Part shown: piece after piece, positions 32,525 through 44,471 of the stretch
Numbering within the stretch: position 1 is the first letter of the stretch
Layout: every line of letters starts with the position of its first letter
NCBI GenBank assembly: GCA_025174535.1
Contig: JALBUN010000001.1
Coordinates: forward strand, 1,984,001 to 2,048,000
Source of the DNA: Cantharellus purpuraceus
Taxonomy: Eukaryota; Basidiomycota; Agaricomycetes; Cantharellales; Hydnaceae
Direction of reading: 5' to 3'
DNA: 64,000 bases
The notes under the pieces: model-generated
What the model was told of the DNA's origin: nothing
Database searches by the model: none
What the model saw: only the letters and a program-made list of their open reading frames with translations
Position numbers and translations under genes: made by a program

Positions 32525-32644
32525 GCCAAGGCATCTCTAAAAGCACTCCACAGGTCAGGACGAATCCTACGACAGATATAGATAACATTACTCGCTGAGC
32601 AATATGCAGCCTAATGCAGGTCGTGTGTCGCGTCAATACGGACC
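32525..32644 (-). repeat. dispersed repeat, copy 2 (inverted)
   Basis: Reverse-complement relative of 14890-15020. It sits between the DCP2 stop and the CPSF30 start, so it overlaps the promoter or 5' UTR of the latter. It keeps an exact block of about 39 bases at one end and a 17-base block (gccaaggcatctctaaa) at the other. Confidence 0.7.
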
Positions 32645-32777
32645 TCTACAAATAGAAGGCGCTTTAAACATGTGCGCATTCAAAGTTAATTATTGTGCGG
32701 TCGGAGTAGCGTAAATTTAGCCCAAAACGTACTAGCGGCAAGTACTGTGTCAGCGTCTCATGTGACAGCAGGACTCC

Positions 32778-33864
32778 ATGACTATTCCTGCCGCCAACCC
32801 ACTGACCATCCCAGGTCCGTTGCAGGATATCATCAAACCACGCTTCCATCAGGTTTTGCTTCCCGCAGAATCGTTTCTCAAGAATGAGCTTGGACTGAAG
32901 CTCGATAAGGGTATGTTTTCTTCGGCGCCCAATCAATTTAACTCACCATTTTGTAGATGAACAGATCTGTCGCCTTGCTTTGACACCAGCAGGCTGTCCG
33001 TTAGGTCCGTTGCATTGCCCTCTAAGGCATACCACCCCTTCTCCGCAGAATTTCCAACCACCCAAGCAACTACCCACCCATCCCCGTGAACGGGAACGGC
33101 TAGCTACTGTTTGTAAGCATTGGCTACGTGGTCTCTGCAAAAAATCCGATGCTTGCGAATTTTTACATGAGTACAACTTGAGGAGAATGCCAGAATGCTG
33201 GTGGTACGCGAAATATGGTTATTGCTCAGCGGGTGATGAGTGCTTGTACGCGCATCCAAAGGAGCGAAGAGTTGAATGTCCAGATTACAAAAGAGGGTTC
33301 TGTAAATTGGGTGCGTTGCAACTCAGGTGACTTTCAAGCCTATGTCTCATGCTTCTTTAATGTATAGGTCCTAGCTGTCCACGAAAGCATGTCAGGCGCG
33401 TAGCGTGTCAGCTGTATCTGTCTGGATTCTGTCCAATGGGTTCCGAATGCCCGCGTGGACAGTGAGTGATTTGTTTCATGATTTGGGACTTTACTAATGT
33501 AATGAGCTCACTAGCCCAAAGCCCGACCTTCCACCTTTTTCAGCTTATGCTCCTCCGTCCCCGCTGTCGCACCGCGAGCTTGGCCCACCCCCTCCAGGAT
33601 ACGGTCGTTATGCCGACTATGATCGACCCTTCTCCCAAAGCGGACCAACCAACCAGGCTGCCGGTGCCTCTGGACCAGGTCGGCGAAACCTTGATGAAGT
33701 TGTTTGTTTCAAGTGTGGTAAAAGTAAGTATGTATTTTACCCTTGTTACATTTTTTAATCCTTTCTTAGACGGCCATTACGCGAACCACTGCCCAAATCG
33801 AAACGTGCCCGGGAATCGTGGGGGTATGGATCGTGCTTCCCAACGCAGGTTTGAAGAAGATTGA
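32778..33864 (+). CDS. YTH1: cleavage/polyadenylation factor CPSF30 (Yth1) with zinc knuckle
   Basis: Subunit of the mRNA 3'-end processing complex that recognises the AAUAAA signal. Exons: 32778-32910, 32957-33310, 33368-33461, 33515-33723, 33770-33864; 885 nt, 294 aa. Five CCCH fingers occur in order, e.g. TVCKHWLRGLCKKSDACEFL, MPECWWYAKYGYCSAGDECL, VECPDYKRGFCKLGPSCPRK and VACQLYLSGFCPMGSECPRG; the first (CRLALTPAGCPLGPLHCPLR) is the degenerate finger. A linker rich in Pro, Gly and Tyr leads to a C-terminal CCHC zinc knuckle CFKCGKNGHYANHC, as in animal CPSF30 but absent from budding-yeast Yth1. A good poly(A) signal (aataaa) occurs at 33911. Confidence 0.95.
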
Positions 33865-34350
33865 TTGGACATGGTTGAAATAGCCTAGAAGTACCATATA
33901 TTGTGTGCTAAATAAATGATCACGATTTTTACAAATGGCCCAAACCTGATTTGTGATTGAGGCCTGCCATCCGTCTCAAGGAGACTCACATGCTGCTATC
34001 TGAAAGTTCACAATGTAGAAGAGATATGGTTCTGGAGTATCCTATATATTGGAAAGTTGCTGTTCTTGAGGGCAGCATAGTTGAACAGCATATCCTCTCC
34101 TAACTGCCTTTGATGGTTCAATGCCACGATATGAATAGACTTGATAATACCACACTCACAAACGAATCCTATCGACGTTCCCACAAGGCAGGGCTTAGGT
34201 ATAAGTAAATAGAATTCCTGCCCTTGTGTGATAACCCATCATGGTGGGCCATACTAGCACTGTTTAAAAACTCTACTTCAGCCGCGGTGAGGTAAGTATT
34301 CATGTTTCGCCACAGTGGTTTGTAATCACTACAAGTGAGAGGGAAAAGTT
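33865..34350. other. intergenic between convergent genes
   Basis: 3' flanks of CPSF30 (poly(A) signal aataaa at 33911) and of the SLC35F-like transporter. No open gene or structured repeat stands out. Confidence 0.4.
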
Positions 34351-36181
34351 CTATCGTGAAATAGCTGGCCGGTCTATCTGTCTTCCTAATTGCTCAGTAC
34401 TGGGAGGTCCCTGGGGTATCTCTTGCAAAGGATCGTCTTCTACTTGGTCATCATCTTGTGAACCAGTGTCCGCGTCCGCCCAACCTACGAGGCCGAAACC
34501 CACAAGCACCAGTAAGGCACCAAGACCACCTTGCGCCTTTGTGGGCTTGTTCAGGATTGCATCTCCAATCATAGCCAATGGTATGGTCAAGCTCAGGCCA
34601 AGCGTCGCAACGACCGGCGTGGTTCTCAACATGGCTATCACAAGAATATAATCGGATGAGAGTGTGATGAACATCTAGTAAAGCGTATTGCATTCATCAG
34701 CACGTCCGTCAACGTGATTTGTCAAGTAGGCTAGAAGTAAGGACATACATTAACAACAACTCCACCCCACTCCTTGTGCATCGAAGGAAGTTCAAAGGGC
34801 TCATGCCCTGTGAGGTGAAGGAAAAGACCGACTGGAACTAGCGCTACAATGTTTACAGCACCAACAAAACCGAACAGAAGCTGCATATCGATTCGAGATT
34901 CCGAGCGGATGCGTACCTATATTATATCAAAAAAAAAAACTCAAGAGGGAGATGGATGAAACTCGACCTTGAGCAATATCACATATGATGCATAAAACAT
35001 TGCCGCAGAGATAGCTAGGACATCACCCAACAATGGATTCGGGTATTCATGGGATGCCCCAGGTGATGGGTTGGGAACAGACACAGAACTACCATTGTTT
35101 GACGATGTACTATCCGAGAGAGAAACTAGAAGAACACCTATGAAGCTGAAATCGCCGATAAGAGAAAACCCAGGGCAAATCTGCCAATAGACAGTTTCTT
35201 CAACAAGACGAACCTAACGACAACTGCAGTAAGCTTGTTCCGTGTCAGAGATTCAACAGCAAACAATCTTCCAAGAGCAAGCGTAAAGAAACCTTAAAGT
35301 TATTAGTCTGTGATAGGGTACATGAGCCACTGGCATTATAATGAGAGGGCTCACTGCTTGTGCTAGACAGTACAGTGCCGCTCGCAACTGATGTGTAATT
35401 CAATGACGCATTCGAAAGCCAATTTGCAATGAACCATAGAAAGCAAAAGATTGATGCTAGTTGTAATGTTTCCGAGGTTGTCAAAGGCGTCATTTGAGTA
35501 GAAGCCGTCTGAATAGGAGCCATCTCTTCTACAGTAGAGCCAGACGGCGCGCTTGAGCCCTAGATCAAGATCCAACAAAGATATGCAAAATCAACAGATG
35601 AGGGGATGCAATATACTGCAGCAGTACACACGTGAAATGGACGACCATCCGCAGTAACCTGGTCCGAGGTAGGAATCACCTCGTATTGCTCCCTGGTGAA
35701 GGCGTAGTGGTCAAAGGCATTTGTACGACATATTATCAAATACCTTAGATTGTCCTGGACATTAATACCCCTGGGGCTCCATTTGTTCCACCCATATCGA
35801 AATGGGAACGGAACAAGATAGAGAATAAAGGAGCTAGTGTTGAGGTAAGTAACTCTACATTACTCCTTAGTATCATCAATGCGAGGCTAAATCCGTGTCA
35901 ACTGACAGAAAGGGTTTATGGAACCCATCTATAAAGAGCCCCTAGAATGCCGCTTATGAAGTGATGTACGAAGCGGTGAAAAGCTAGAAGCAATGACCCA
36001 CCTGAGTTATAAAACTAGATGATGTCCAAAGAACAACCACTAATAGTAACAGTGCGATGCCAATGAGATAGTCCTTAGTAACTCGTCGGAAAGCAAGCCT
36101 GAGTACGTTGCATAGAGGCACCGAAGCTCCAGCCTCAGTGGAGACCATTTGGATTCGCGGGATCAAACTTGAAGCGAGCAA
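34351..36181 (-). CDS. SLC35F/THI74-like multi-pass transporter (DMT superfamily)
   Basis: Ten-TM drug/metabolite-transporter-fold protein of the SLC35F5/YML018C type, probably in a vacuolar or Golgi membrane; substrate unknown. First TM: RVTKDYLIGIALLLLVVVLW then TSSSFITQ (exon from 36181, or from the ATG at 36148). Middle: LQLASIFCFLWFIANWLSNA, SLNYTSVASGTVLSST; GFFTLALGRLF; then PLLGDVLAISAAMFYASYVI and LLFGFVGAVNIVALVPVGLF. C-terminal: MLRTTPVVATLGLSLTIPLA, GALLVLVGFGLVGWAD, and a short acidic tail ending at 34351. At least seven introns interrupt it; I followed the frame but did not fix every border. Its start faces FAM192A across only 38-71 bp. Confidence 0.85.
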
Positions 36182-36219
36182 CCCCGAGGTTGGGTAATGT
36201 GCTCACACTAATTCTGCAG

Positions 36220-37170
36220 ATGGAAGACCTGCCCTCCCTGTCCTCTGGCAGTGTGGGATCAAGATTTGTTTCCCAGGCTGACCTTGATGAAGCAAAAAAG
36301 AAAAGAGAGGAACAATGGAAAGCTGCGTATGCTCGGTGAGATACAAAGTCAGTCTCATCACCTTCCACTTATTTGCCTCAAGCCTTGGTCAGGAGCCACC
36401 AGAACGCCCGCAGGAAGATGTATACGATGGCAGAAGTTTGGCTGAGGTGCTTACAGAAGGCGGGGATTTGTCTGTGAAAAACTAATATTTTTTAATAGAA
36501 ACTGGCTTCCAACAGAGTGTGTCTTGTGTCCAGAGGCTGCTTAGTACTAAATTAATCTTTAAACGTAGGCAGCACAGCAGGAAGAATGGGAGCAGAAGAT
36601 GAAACTTAGTTTGTCATTCCCAAACACTATGACAGCTATCGCCATTGACTACGTTTGCCATTGCTGATACAGGCAATCAGTTCCGGTCTTTAGAAGAAGA
36701 CGAGGTGGTCTTCCTTGATTCTGTCAGGGAAGAACAGTTAGAGGAAGAACGAAAGCGTAAAGAACGCGATGGCGAGGAGCTTCGGAACTTTCGAGAGTAA
36801 GAGTTGTGTTGGCATTGCAGTAGTAACCCAACCCTAACATCTTGCCTTTACAATATTCACCATACTTCCCCACTCTACCAGGGCAGTAGCAGCACGACAG
36901 AGTGAAGCTTCCAAGCCACCAGCGGTTCTCATGAAATCAAAACCAGTAGTGTCGTCTGCAGATCCGTCTGCTAGTGTTAAACTCAAAACTTCTTCGTCGA
37001 AGAAGGAGAAGGAGAAGCTCAAAGGAGTTATCGTTAAGAAGAAGAACAACGCTTCGAGGGATAAAGTAGACGCGCAGCAAGGAGGAATCGCCTCTGACAA
37101 CTTCCGGGGAGCAGACACATTGGGGGCTCGTGAAGCGAAACGACGCAAGATTGATAGAGGAAAACAGTAG
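36220..37170 (+). CDS. FAM192A/PIP30 (NIP30) nuclear protein
   Basis: Homologue of PSME3IP1, which binds the PA28-gamma proteasome activator in animal nuclei. Exons: 36220-36335, 36383-36446, 36499-36516, 36569-36608, 36673-36796, 36882-37170; 651 nt, 216 aa. The diagnostic N-terminal domain is complete: GSRFVSQADLDEAKKKREEQ, then EDVYDGRSLAEKL, QQEEWEQKMKLSNQFRSLEE and DEVVFLDSVREEQLEEERKR. The C-terminal part is Lys-rich with a nuclear-localisation-like end (AREAKRRKIDRGKQ). Exon 3 is just 18 nt. PA28-gamma is not universal in fungi, so the partner may differ. Confidence 0.92.
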
Positions 37171-37275
37171 ATATCATAACCAGCCGTTGAGTTGCTCTTA
37201 TTACACATGTGTTCTATTATAAATTGCGTCTGGAACACTCACTTATGCCGGATCGACCGCCTGAGCCTGCAGTCA

Positions 37276-38992
37276 TCACATCCCCTTCGCTGCACGACTG
37301 GGGCTTGGAGTCCACCGGATATTTCCCAGTTCTCTCACTTTGGTAGCGCCTTTGGTAGCACCTTCCCAATTGGATTCATGCCGCATCACCTCTGCACGCC
37401 TTGCGGCAGACGTGCCGAGACCTGCTGTCCTGTCAAGTAGCCTTCTTGCAGCTGGAGTTAAAAGACCTGGGTGCGGTCGTGGTGTTGCTGGGGATGCCAT
37501 TCCATGGCTTTCGTGTTTCCCTTTGTAAAACGAGAGTTTTGATGGTCCGGGGGTCCCCGAGAGCAGGGATGCCTTGGCTCGCAAAGATCGTGAAGCAGTG
37601 GAGGAGAGCTTCTGAGCCACCCTCTCACGTGGTGTTGGGCCAGGGAGATGGAAAGGTGTGGCTGGTACAGGCACAATTCCAGAATCGGTCTCGGAAGAAA
37701 GTACTCTAGGCGTAGATGTAATCGTCCCCCACGTCATCAGCTTGTTCACTGCAGCGGCACCCAACTGGGATGGTGTGGGTGAAGGTAGGGAAGGGAGAAG
37801 TGGAAAGTCCTTGCGTTCGCCACGATGAACATCTACCGAAAAGATCATAAATACGTGCCAACTCAATTCGTATGGAGACTTTTAATCTTACAGGGTGTGC
37901 CTGCTATGGCGGCTCCGATCTTGCTACGTGTGGGACTAGAAGGCGCTGTACTGGCTGTCTCCCCTTCCTCGTTTGATTGCTCAGGTAAACGTGTATTAGC
38001 GTGCCTGATCTGTTTGGGTGGCCCCTTAGGCTGGGGTGCAGGTAGAGACGTAGGGCCATCGTACGGGGAGATGTCGGCATCTGGACTAAACATAAGGGAG
38101 TTGCGTGTCTTGAAACCAGATTCATGGGCTCAGTATTCGATCATCGACGCAACAGAAGACTCACCTTGAAAGTCCATCCATCCACTGCAGCTGAACGAGT
38201 ATCCTTCTTCTGCGCCATTACATCCACCTCGTCGAGGGGGATGGCAACTTTAACGATTGCGTTATTATGCTCCTTTCGTGATGTAGATGCGGTGGGTGGT
38301 TCCTTATCATCTGCACCTTTGACTATGGAATCTTCATTTGCTCCTTCTTCCAGGGGCCTAGATGCATCTGGGCAAGAGGTTATCATCTTGACAAGAGGTG
38401 TTTCTACCCTCAGTCGTTCTCGTACACCTGGTGGCTGAGAAGTTGTCTCTTCTATAAAAAGGCGTTCTCTCTTGCTAGTCTCGATGACCTTGATGTCCCG
38501 TGCTCGTTTCTGTGCCTCCCATGCCCAACCCCATTTTTCCTTCCTCTTCCGGTTCTCCTCATCTAAAATTTCCGTGAAACTAGCATTGTCTTCAGAAGTA
38601 TACTTGGCCTGAAAAGAGTCGAGAGAGTGCGACGTGTCATAACGAGGGCGTTTGTTGGGGCCAGACTGATTTCGCGCTGCGGGTGTGTCACTGGGACCTG
38701 CGCCGAACGGAGTGCGCCCAGGCGTTTGTGCAAAATATTGCGCGCTCCCTGTATTTGAAGCTTGAGGCGTAGCAAGGTCTTGTAAACGACGGACAGAGGC
38801 ATTGATGAGGTGCGTGTCTTCAGATTGCAGTGCATCGAGGTAAGAGTTTGTGGCGTCGAGATGAACAAGAGATGGAAAGAAGTCCCGGGCGATAATATCA
38901 GACAATGCAGCTGTATACTCCTCTTCTTCGAGGATTTGCTGGTGATTGAGAGAATGCGTCTCAGGACGCGAGCTCGATGTTCCGGAAGCCAT
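37276..38992 (-). CDS. ESS2: ESS2/DGCR14 (Es2) nuclear splicing-associated protein
   Basis: Es2 family protein, associated with the spliceosomal C complex. The start is taken at 38992 (MASGTSSSRPETHSL); an in-frame ATG at 39046 is possible. Diagnostic segment: QQILEEEEYTAALSDIIARD then FFPSLVHLDATNSYLDAL. Further family features: QTPGRTPFG, YTSEDNASFTEILDEENRKR with KEKWGWAWEAQ, and after an intron KTRNSLMFSPDADISPYDG. The last exon carries TPRPHPGLLTPAARRLLDRT, then LGNIRWTPSPSRAAKGM, with a Thr-Pro-rich tail typical of the family. It is convergent with FAM192A (105 bp between stops). Confidence 0.92.
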
Positions 38993-39165
38993 TAGGGTAG
39001 AAAAGGCAGGAATGGGTCCTTGTGTACGACTCTCAAGCACTTGCATGATCTGTAATTATCGGGCACTTAACTAAATGCTCTTCGAACAGACTTTGGAACC
39101 TCGAATACAGCCAACACAGGTATTACACAGGATAGTCTATTGGACACAAACTTTGGGCTCCCATC

Positions 39166-40303
39166 CTAGTGGTTCTCTGTAACCTGAGCCTCAATTAGTG
39201 GCCAACTCTCAGGGTGGGATGCCTTGATCAAACGCTTCAGTGCCTCGTATCGGTCCCACCACCACTCGTTAACTGTCTCATAATCGCCCCCAGAACCTCG
39301 CGGTCGCATCCACGGTTTGTCGTGCAAGATGTAATGAAGACATCTGACGTGTTCATCGCGCCACAGTGGCCCGTGGATTATCCGCAGCGTTTTCAACGAG
39401 TTGTATACGTATGGGAGCGGCCGCCATTTGCCTTTGAAGAAATGTGCCAACAAATCTTGATCTTTGTGAGAGCATTAGCTCCAAGACAGATACATAAACG
39501 CTCCTATGTTAGCGTACCAGGGAAAGAGAACGTGGAAACCAGGGGAGATGTCGCCAGAAAATCATAGAGCTCGCCTGACAAATCTTCAGAAGGTTGCAGA
39601 AGGACGGTGCCCGAGTTGAGGAGTGAATACGTCCGACGAGAAGTAGCGGTGACTTCCATAGCAGATGGGACCGTTCCATCAGTGACCTTCAAAGGGGTGT
39701 AGGCGCAGTTTGAGGGTATCCTGTAACAGTCGTCAAGATTGTCATTAAAACATAAAAGAACCAATTTACCAATCGCTTGGATAGTGAGCCAGCTTGCGTG
39801 GATTGCAAGTGCAAGCGTGACATGCTGCGATCCAGTCTGGGGCAGGAAGTTCATACTCCATAAGATCATCCATATTCTTTAAAACAAGCATGTCTGAGTC
39901 CAGGAGTGCAACACGCTGGGAACCTAAATTAGGGGATATCTCATGCACGCTAGGGCGGTACTTTACGTCATACTCAACGAGCTCAAACGCCCTATATGGT
40001 CATGGTTAAGTCGTCATCCGAGCGAGATGAATGCATCTCTCACCTAAGCTTCGTCCAGGTGTCTAAGAAACGCTTGTCATGAGCTTCCAGGGTATGTGAG
40101 CCCTCCCTAGGGTCCAGGCGTGCTATATCTCTCAACTTTATTTTCTCCTTAGAAAGGACGTCGCGTGCTATATCAGAGAGACTAGGCGTTGCCATCACCA
40201 CAAGCTCATACTTTGAGCCCACTGATCGAAGCGAGTGGTTTAAAACCAGAGTACCGGCCAAATATGACTCCTGAGTGAGCAATGTAACGAAGGCAGCATT
40301 CAT
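39166..40303 (-). CDS. glycosyltransferase family 8 (glycogenin/galactinol-synthase-like)
   Basis: Cytosolic-type GT8 enzyme using a nucleotide sugar. The start at 40303 gives MNAAFVTLLTQESYLAGTLV, the usual first beta strand of the family. The metal-binding DxD motif is in RVALLDSDMLVLKNMDDLME. Other parts: FNSG equivalent LLNSGTVLLQPSEDLSGELY, SFPDQDLLAHFFKGKWRPLP, and the terminal HGPLWRDEHVRCLHYILHDK PW block containing the family His. At least four introns; borders beyond the motifs are not all fixed. There is no signal peptide or TM segment. I cannot say which acceptor it uses. Confidence 0.88.
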
Positions 40304-40808
40304 CATGAGCAAGGTGAAAGCAGGCTCGAACAGACGCCTAGCCTTGGTGATCATGATCAAGTTCATTCACCTAGGTCTTAAATACGCTTGATGTGCTCAA
40401 ACTATTATTTATACTCAGGCTAGCATTATACAGTACCTGGATGGCGAGCATACTATTCCAAGGGACGTACAGTGGTCCACGGACCGACAGATACCATTCG
40501 ACCGATACTTCGGTCACGCGTCACGTGAAGCTTCGAGTGTTATCTACAGTCCACTGCATGTCCCGTTAATTGTGGGTCAGTGGTCTGCATGTTTTGAGAT
40601 GGTTCAAGTTGGTGTTGGAGTTGTTAGTTTTGCCAGTTATCACACTGCTGGTCCCGGCTGCGTGAAGAGTTGGAACAAACATTACGCATCATCAAGCCCT
40701 CTGAAACCCGAAAAGTTGGTCAGAGGTATCACGCACTAGCAGAGTGGGTCAAAGGCTACAGTACCAATAATGGTACAATGGTCAGGTAACCATGGTAAGC
40801 GTACACTA
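40304..40808. other. intergenic between GT8 and KAE1
   Basis: Contains the GT8 promoter and the KAE1 3' flank. No reading frame, tRNA or repeat could be supported. Confidence 0.4.
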
Positions 40809-42281
40809 TTAAGCTCTCCATGCGACATGCACTTCGTCTGTTCGAAAGCTGGGAAGCGGTTAAGTGCTGTTCAGGTTGCTCTTCAGATTACCCACTCACC
40901 GTTGGGTGCACGTACTATCCTTCAAATCTGTCTCAAACCCCATTCTGCGAGCCAACAACCCAGCCTGGGCAATCATGATACCATTGTCGATACAGAATCT
41001 ATATGGATAGATGAGAATATGTGACTCCAGCAGCTGAATCTTCCAACCGTTCGTCAGTAGCGAAAACGCTACCCCCGCGTTCTTTGGCCATTATTGCCAT
41101 CATGTCCTGTAACCGTTCATTGGCTTGCCCTAGATGTTAGAGGCACACGAGCATTGAAAAGACAACTCACAGCCGACTCCACCGACAATAAGGACTTCTT
41201 TGCTTCCTATGTGTGCCATGGCCCTTTCCGTGATTTCAACGAGCATTGCAAACACCGTCTCTTGAAGAGAAAAACATAGATCCGCAGGCGTGAATGTATC
41301 TGACGGCGTGGATTCATGAGATAAAGAAGAGTTGCTCGACTTTCTATATCTTTTGTCCATCGTATACGCCGCCGAAGCGGATAATAGTCCGGACAGCGAG
41401 ACATCCATTCCTTTCGTAGCATAGGGAAGCGGAAGGAGCCGCACGCCTCTGACAGAAGATTGTCTCCAAGACTGGTATACTAACGAGCACACTCACTTTT
41501 TGGCCTCTTGTTCGATATTATACCCTGGGCTTGGATCATTGCTGAGACCAATAACCCGAGCGAATCTGTCCAGGCAATTTCCAACGGCAATGTCAAGCGT
41601 TTCTCCAAAGATGCGATATCGTTGACGAGAATAGGCAACGACTTGCGTATTTCCTCCAGACACGTAGAGTACCACTGGATCCTGTGCACCAGTAACCAGA
41701 CGTCCCATCTCGATATCTGTAATATATGTATAAGGCCATGGCGAAGCGAGATAACGACGAAGGGCGCTACTAACGGCCTACACAATGGTTCACGCCGACT
41801 AGTGGTTTACCAAACAGGAGTGAGAGTGTACGTGCAACCAGTGCTACAGACTGTAAAGGGCCTCCCATGCCCGGACCTTTGAATATTTATTGAGTTAAAT
41901 TTAATAAATTGGAAACCATGGAAGGGATATACACCTTTTGTGTAACATATACAGTGCAGCTCGTCCATAGACACCCCAGCTTGATTTATAGCATCTTTGA
42001 CGACTTGAAGTGCCCACTGACGATGATGAATGGCAGTATCCCGAGGGAGGAAGCCTTCTCCTGGGGGTGTAATATAAGTGTGCCGAACGTTGGCTAGGAT
42101 TGACGTTGTTCCATCTGGATTATGTTGCATGATGCCCGCTCCCAGCTTGTTTGCCGAGCCCTCAAGCCCTAACGCAAACAGTGGCCTTTCTTTTTATGTG
42201 GCTCTTAGGATTTTCGCTGAAATTTAAAGAAGAGGACTTGCCGGGCCGCTTCAAAGGATTACGACGCACACGACCTGGCAT
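40809..42281 (-). CDS. KAE1: tRNA N6-threonylcarbamoyladenosine synthase catalytic subunit KAE1
   Basis: KEOPS-complex subunit making t6A at position 37 of ANN-decoding tRNAs. Exons (minus): 42281-42242, 42189-41935, 41876-41775, 41716-41497, 41448-41171, about 41123 downward, and last 40848-40809. Motifs: [54 protein letters not shown]; metal-binding [72 protein letters not shown]-terminus [15 protein letters not shown]. Intron 1 (42190-42241) has a gcaagt donor and is needed to join [13 protein letters not shown] to ERPLFALG in frame. The acceptor before NERLQDMM (near 41124) gives Ser where Cys is more usual, so that border is uncertain. Confidence 0.94.
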
Positions 42282-42680
42282 AGTCGACAGTCGGCTTCTA
42301 GGTAGTATTGTGTAGCAGGGACCACCAATCACGGTTGATTGGTCAGCAACTGTGTTCAAAAACCTTTACCTAATCATAAGTACGCCTGCCGTAATGCCAA
42401 CAGTTGAATAACAAAGGAGATTATCATGAACAATCTTGACGAGTTGTTACAGCATCCATAAGTGCTAGTAGAAAGCGCGCCATCCGGAGTCTTAGATGGC
42501 CACTTGACAACGCATCATACCACCAGTAGATTTGACGCCTGTACACAGGCCTTACTGTAAGGGAATTTGACCGTGATGAAGGTTCCTAGTCACGAATGCG
42601 CAAGAGGTCGGTGATCTGGAACCACATAGGATATTTTATAGATGGTGGTCACACGCTGGACAGGCTGGCCATACCGACTC

Positions 42681-43443
42681 TTAGATCCCGTCGGGCTTCG
42701 CACACTTTCGTTTTTCAATGCTGCCAGTTTTTGGACAACGCATCTCTTGCCAAGAAATGGGTACCATAGTCGCGCCTGTATCGATAGAAAGAGAGGAAGT
42801 AGTCTATGGGAAGACATGCACCGTCGGTAGTGCTTACCTGCCTCACTCTCCGCAAAGATTACTCCAAGATCATTTCTGGCGGTAGTGACATAGTAGCTCC
42901 GCGCATCCCCGAGAGATATCTGTCGGAACTCGTTGGCAAAGGGAATCTGATTGCAGCTGGCAGCCCACCACAAGACCACGAACAACATCTCCGCCTCGAA
43001 AACAGTCACCTATCTTGACCTTGTCCTTCTCCATTCCTCGGACATCTTGGACACGAATAACGCCAGTAAACTAAGCACGAACTTCACGGTCAGGATGGAC
43101 AATGAGCGGTCGTCACATACGTCTTCTCCCGGCGGCAACGCCAAACCATCCACGACGCTTATAGATATTGTAGCTTGCAGAGGGGAGAGACGAATGACAT
43201 GCCCGACTACGAGAGAAGATGGTGAGGGTGGATGAGCGCGAGACTGAGTAATCGCCTTAGTCTTTTGCTAGTGAGTCTCTCTAAAAATTGTTAACGACCA
43301 ACGCCTACCTGGTTGTCTACAGGGCCTACCAAGCTTGCCCGAATGAGACTGTCCCGCGTATACGTTCCAGTGCCAGGAGTGACTGATGGTGAGAAACTAA
43401 AGATGGGCTGACCAGGCAGATACACGTCTGCTCGTGTGGTCAT
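42681..43443 (-). CDS. CSL4: RNA exosome cap subunit CSL4
   Basis: Cap protein of the RNA exosome (EXOSC1). Exons (minus): 43443-43309, 43261-43121, 43070-42972, 42919-42838, 42775-42681; 552 nt, 183 aa. The N-terminal domain begins MTTRADVYLPGQPIFSF. The S1-like domain: VVGHVIRLSPLQATISI, FTGVIRVQDVRGMEKDKVKI, ARNDLGVIFAESEAGATMVP. The C-terminal zinc-ribbon-like end: WQEMRCPKTGSIEKRKCAKP. Length and order match the eukaryotic family. It is followed on the same strand by KAE1 after about 400 bp. Confidence 0.93.
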
Positions 43444-43746
43444 TCTCGAGTTTGGTGTGCTAACGTATTAACACTTTTGACAGTAGCTATTAGAGCGTAT
43501 TTGTTAGCCAATAGTTGGCCGTGAGAATATTACAGCCGTTTGCACCCCGACGCGCGGCGCGTTTTTGGTGTGTGGTTCACAGGCAGACCACATGAAAATT
43601 TTACCGTGAAGGGATATGATTAAAATCAAGTGGATATGCAGGATAAATATTGAATGAGGCAACATAATGACTCTGACAGGAATTCATTTCTGCCATGCAA
43701 ATGTATGCTACATCTCCAAAGTCTGCTCCAATCACATTGTTCCTGC

Positions 43747-44132
43747 TGTATGGGAACCACCTTTTCCCTATCAAATTCCATTTATGCAGCACCAATGTGC
43801 TATTCTTTGCTTTTCCATTCCTAAATATCAGCATATATTTGATTGTATGGGAACCACCTTTTCCCTATCAAATTCCATTTATGCAGCACCAATGTGCTAT
43901 TCTTTGCTTTTCCATTCCTAAATATCAGCATATATTTGATTGTATGGGAACCACCTTTTCCCTATCAAATTCCATTTATGCAGCACCAATGTGCTATTCT
44001 TTGCTTTTCCATTCCTAAATATCAGCATATATTTGATTGTATGGGAACCACCTTTTCCCTATCAAATTCCATTTATGCAGCACCAATGTGCTATTCTTTG
44101 CTTTTCCATTCCTAAATATCAGCATATTTGAT
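43747..44132 (+). repeat. 97-bp tandem repeat, four units
   Basis: Units start at 43747, 43844, 43941 and 44038 with tgtatgggaaccacc. The first three are 97 bp and essentially identical; the last lacks an 'at' dinucleotide (95 bp). Because 97 is not a multiple of three, the same peptide text rotates through all three frames, giving overlapping spurious reading frames. Confidence 0.97.
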
Positions 44133-44471
44133 GCTTGTACCTGGAATGGACTTATTCAAATATTCTCTATTTTTCCATATTTTTTCAGGAATATTCCATG
44201 CAGAACTCGGCTCAGAATCATTTATTTCTGCTGTGCTACAGTTGTGGACCCATAGGCACCCACAAACCTTCACACAGCCGCCTCTCCCCTTTTGGACCAG
44301 GCATTTGGCCTGAATTCAAGCTCAGATGTCTCTGATCAATAAATATTCTGTAACTTAACAACCACAGCCTCTCAGGGCACTATTTTCCATGCAGATCATC
44401 ACCTGACATGTGGCTATCCATGGCTGTCCAAACCAGTGCAGAAAACAGGGTGGACACCCTTCTTTTTGCCT

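Noticed and set aside
43747..44132. CRISPR-like array
   Set aside because: Units are contiguous with no spacers, and the organism is a eukaryote; it is a minisatellite.
43667..44335. Overlapping reading frames with a repeated peptide in all three frames
   Set aside because: They are one 97-bp DNA repeat read in rotating frames; no protein selection is implied.
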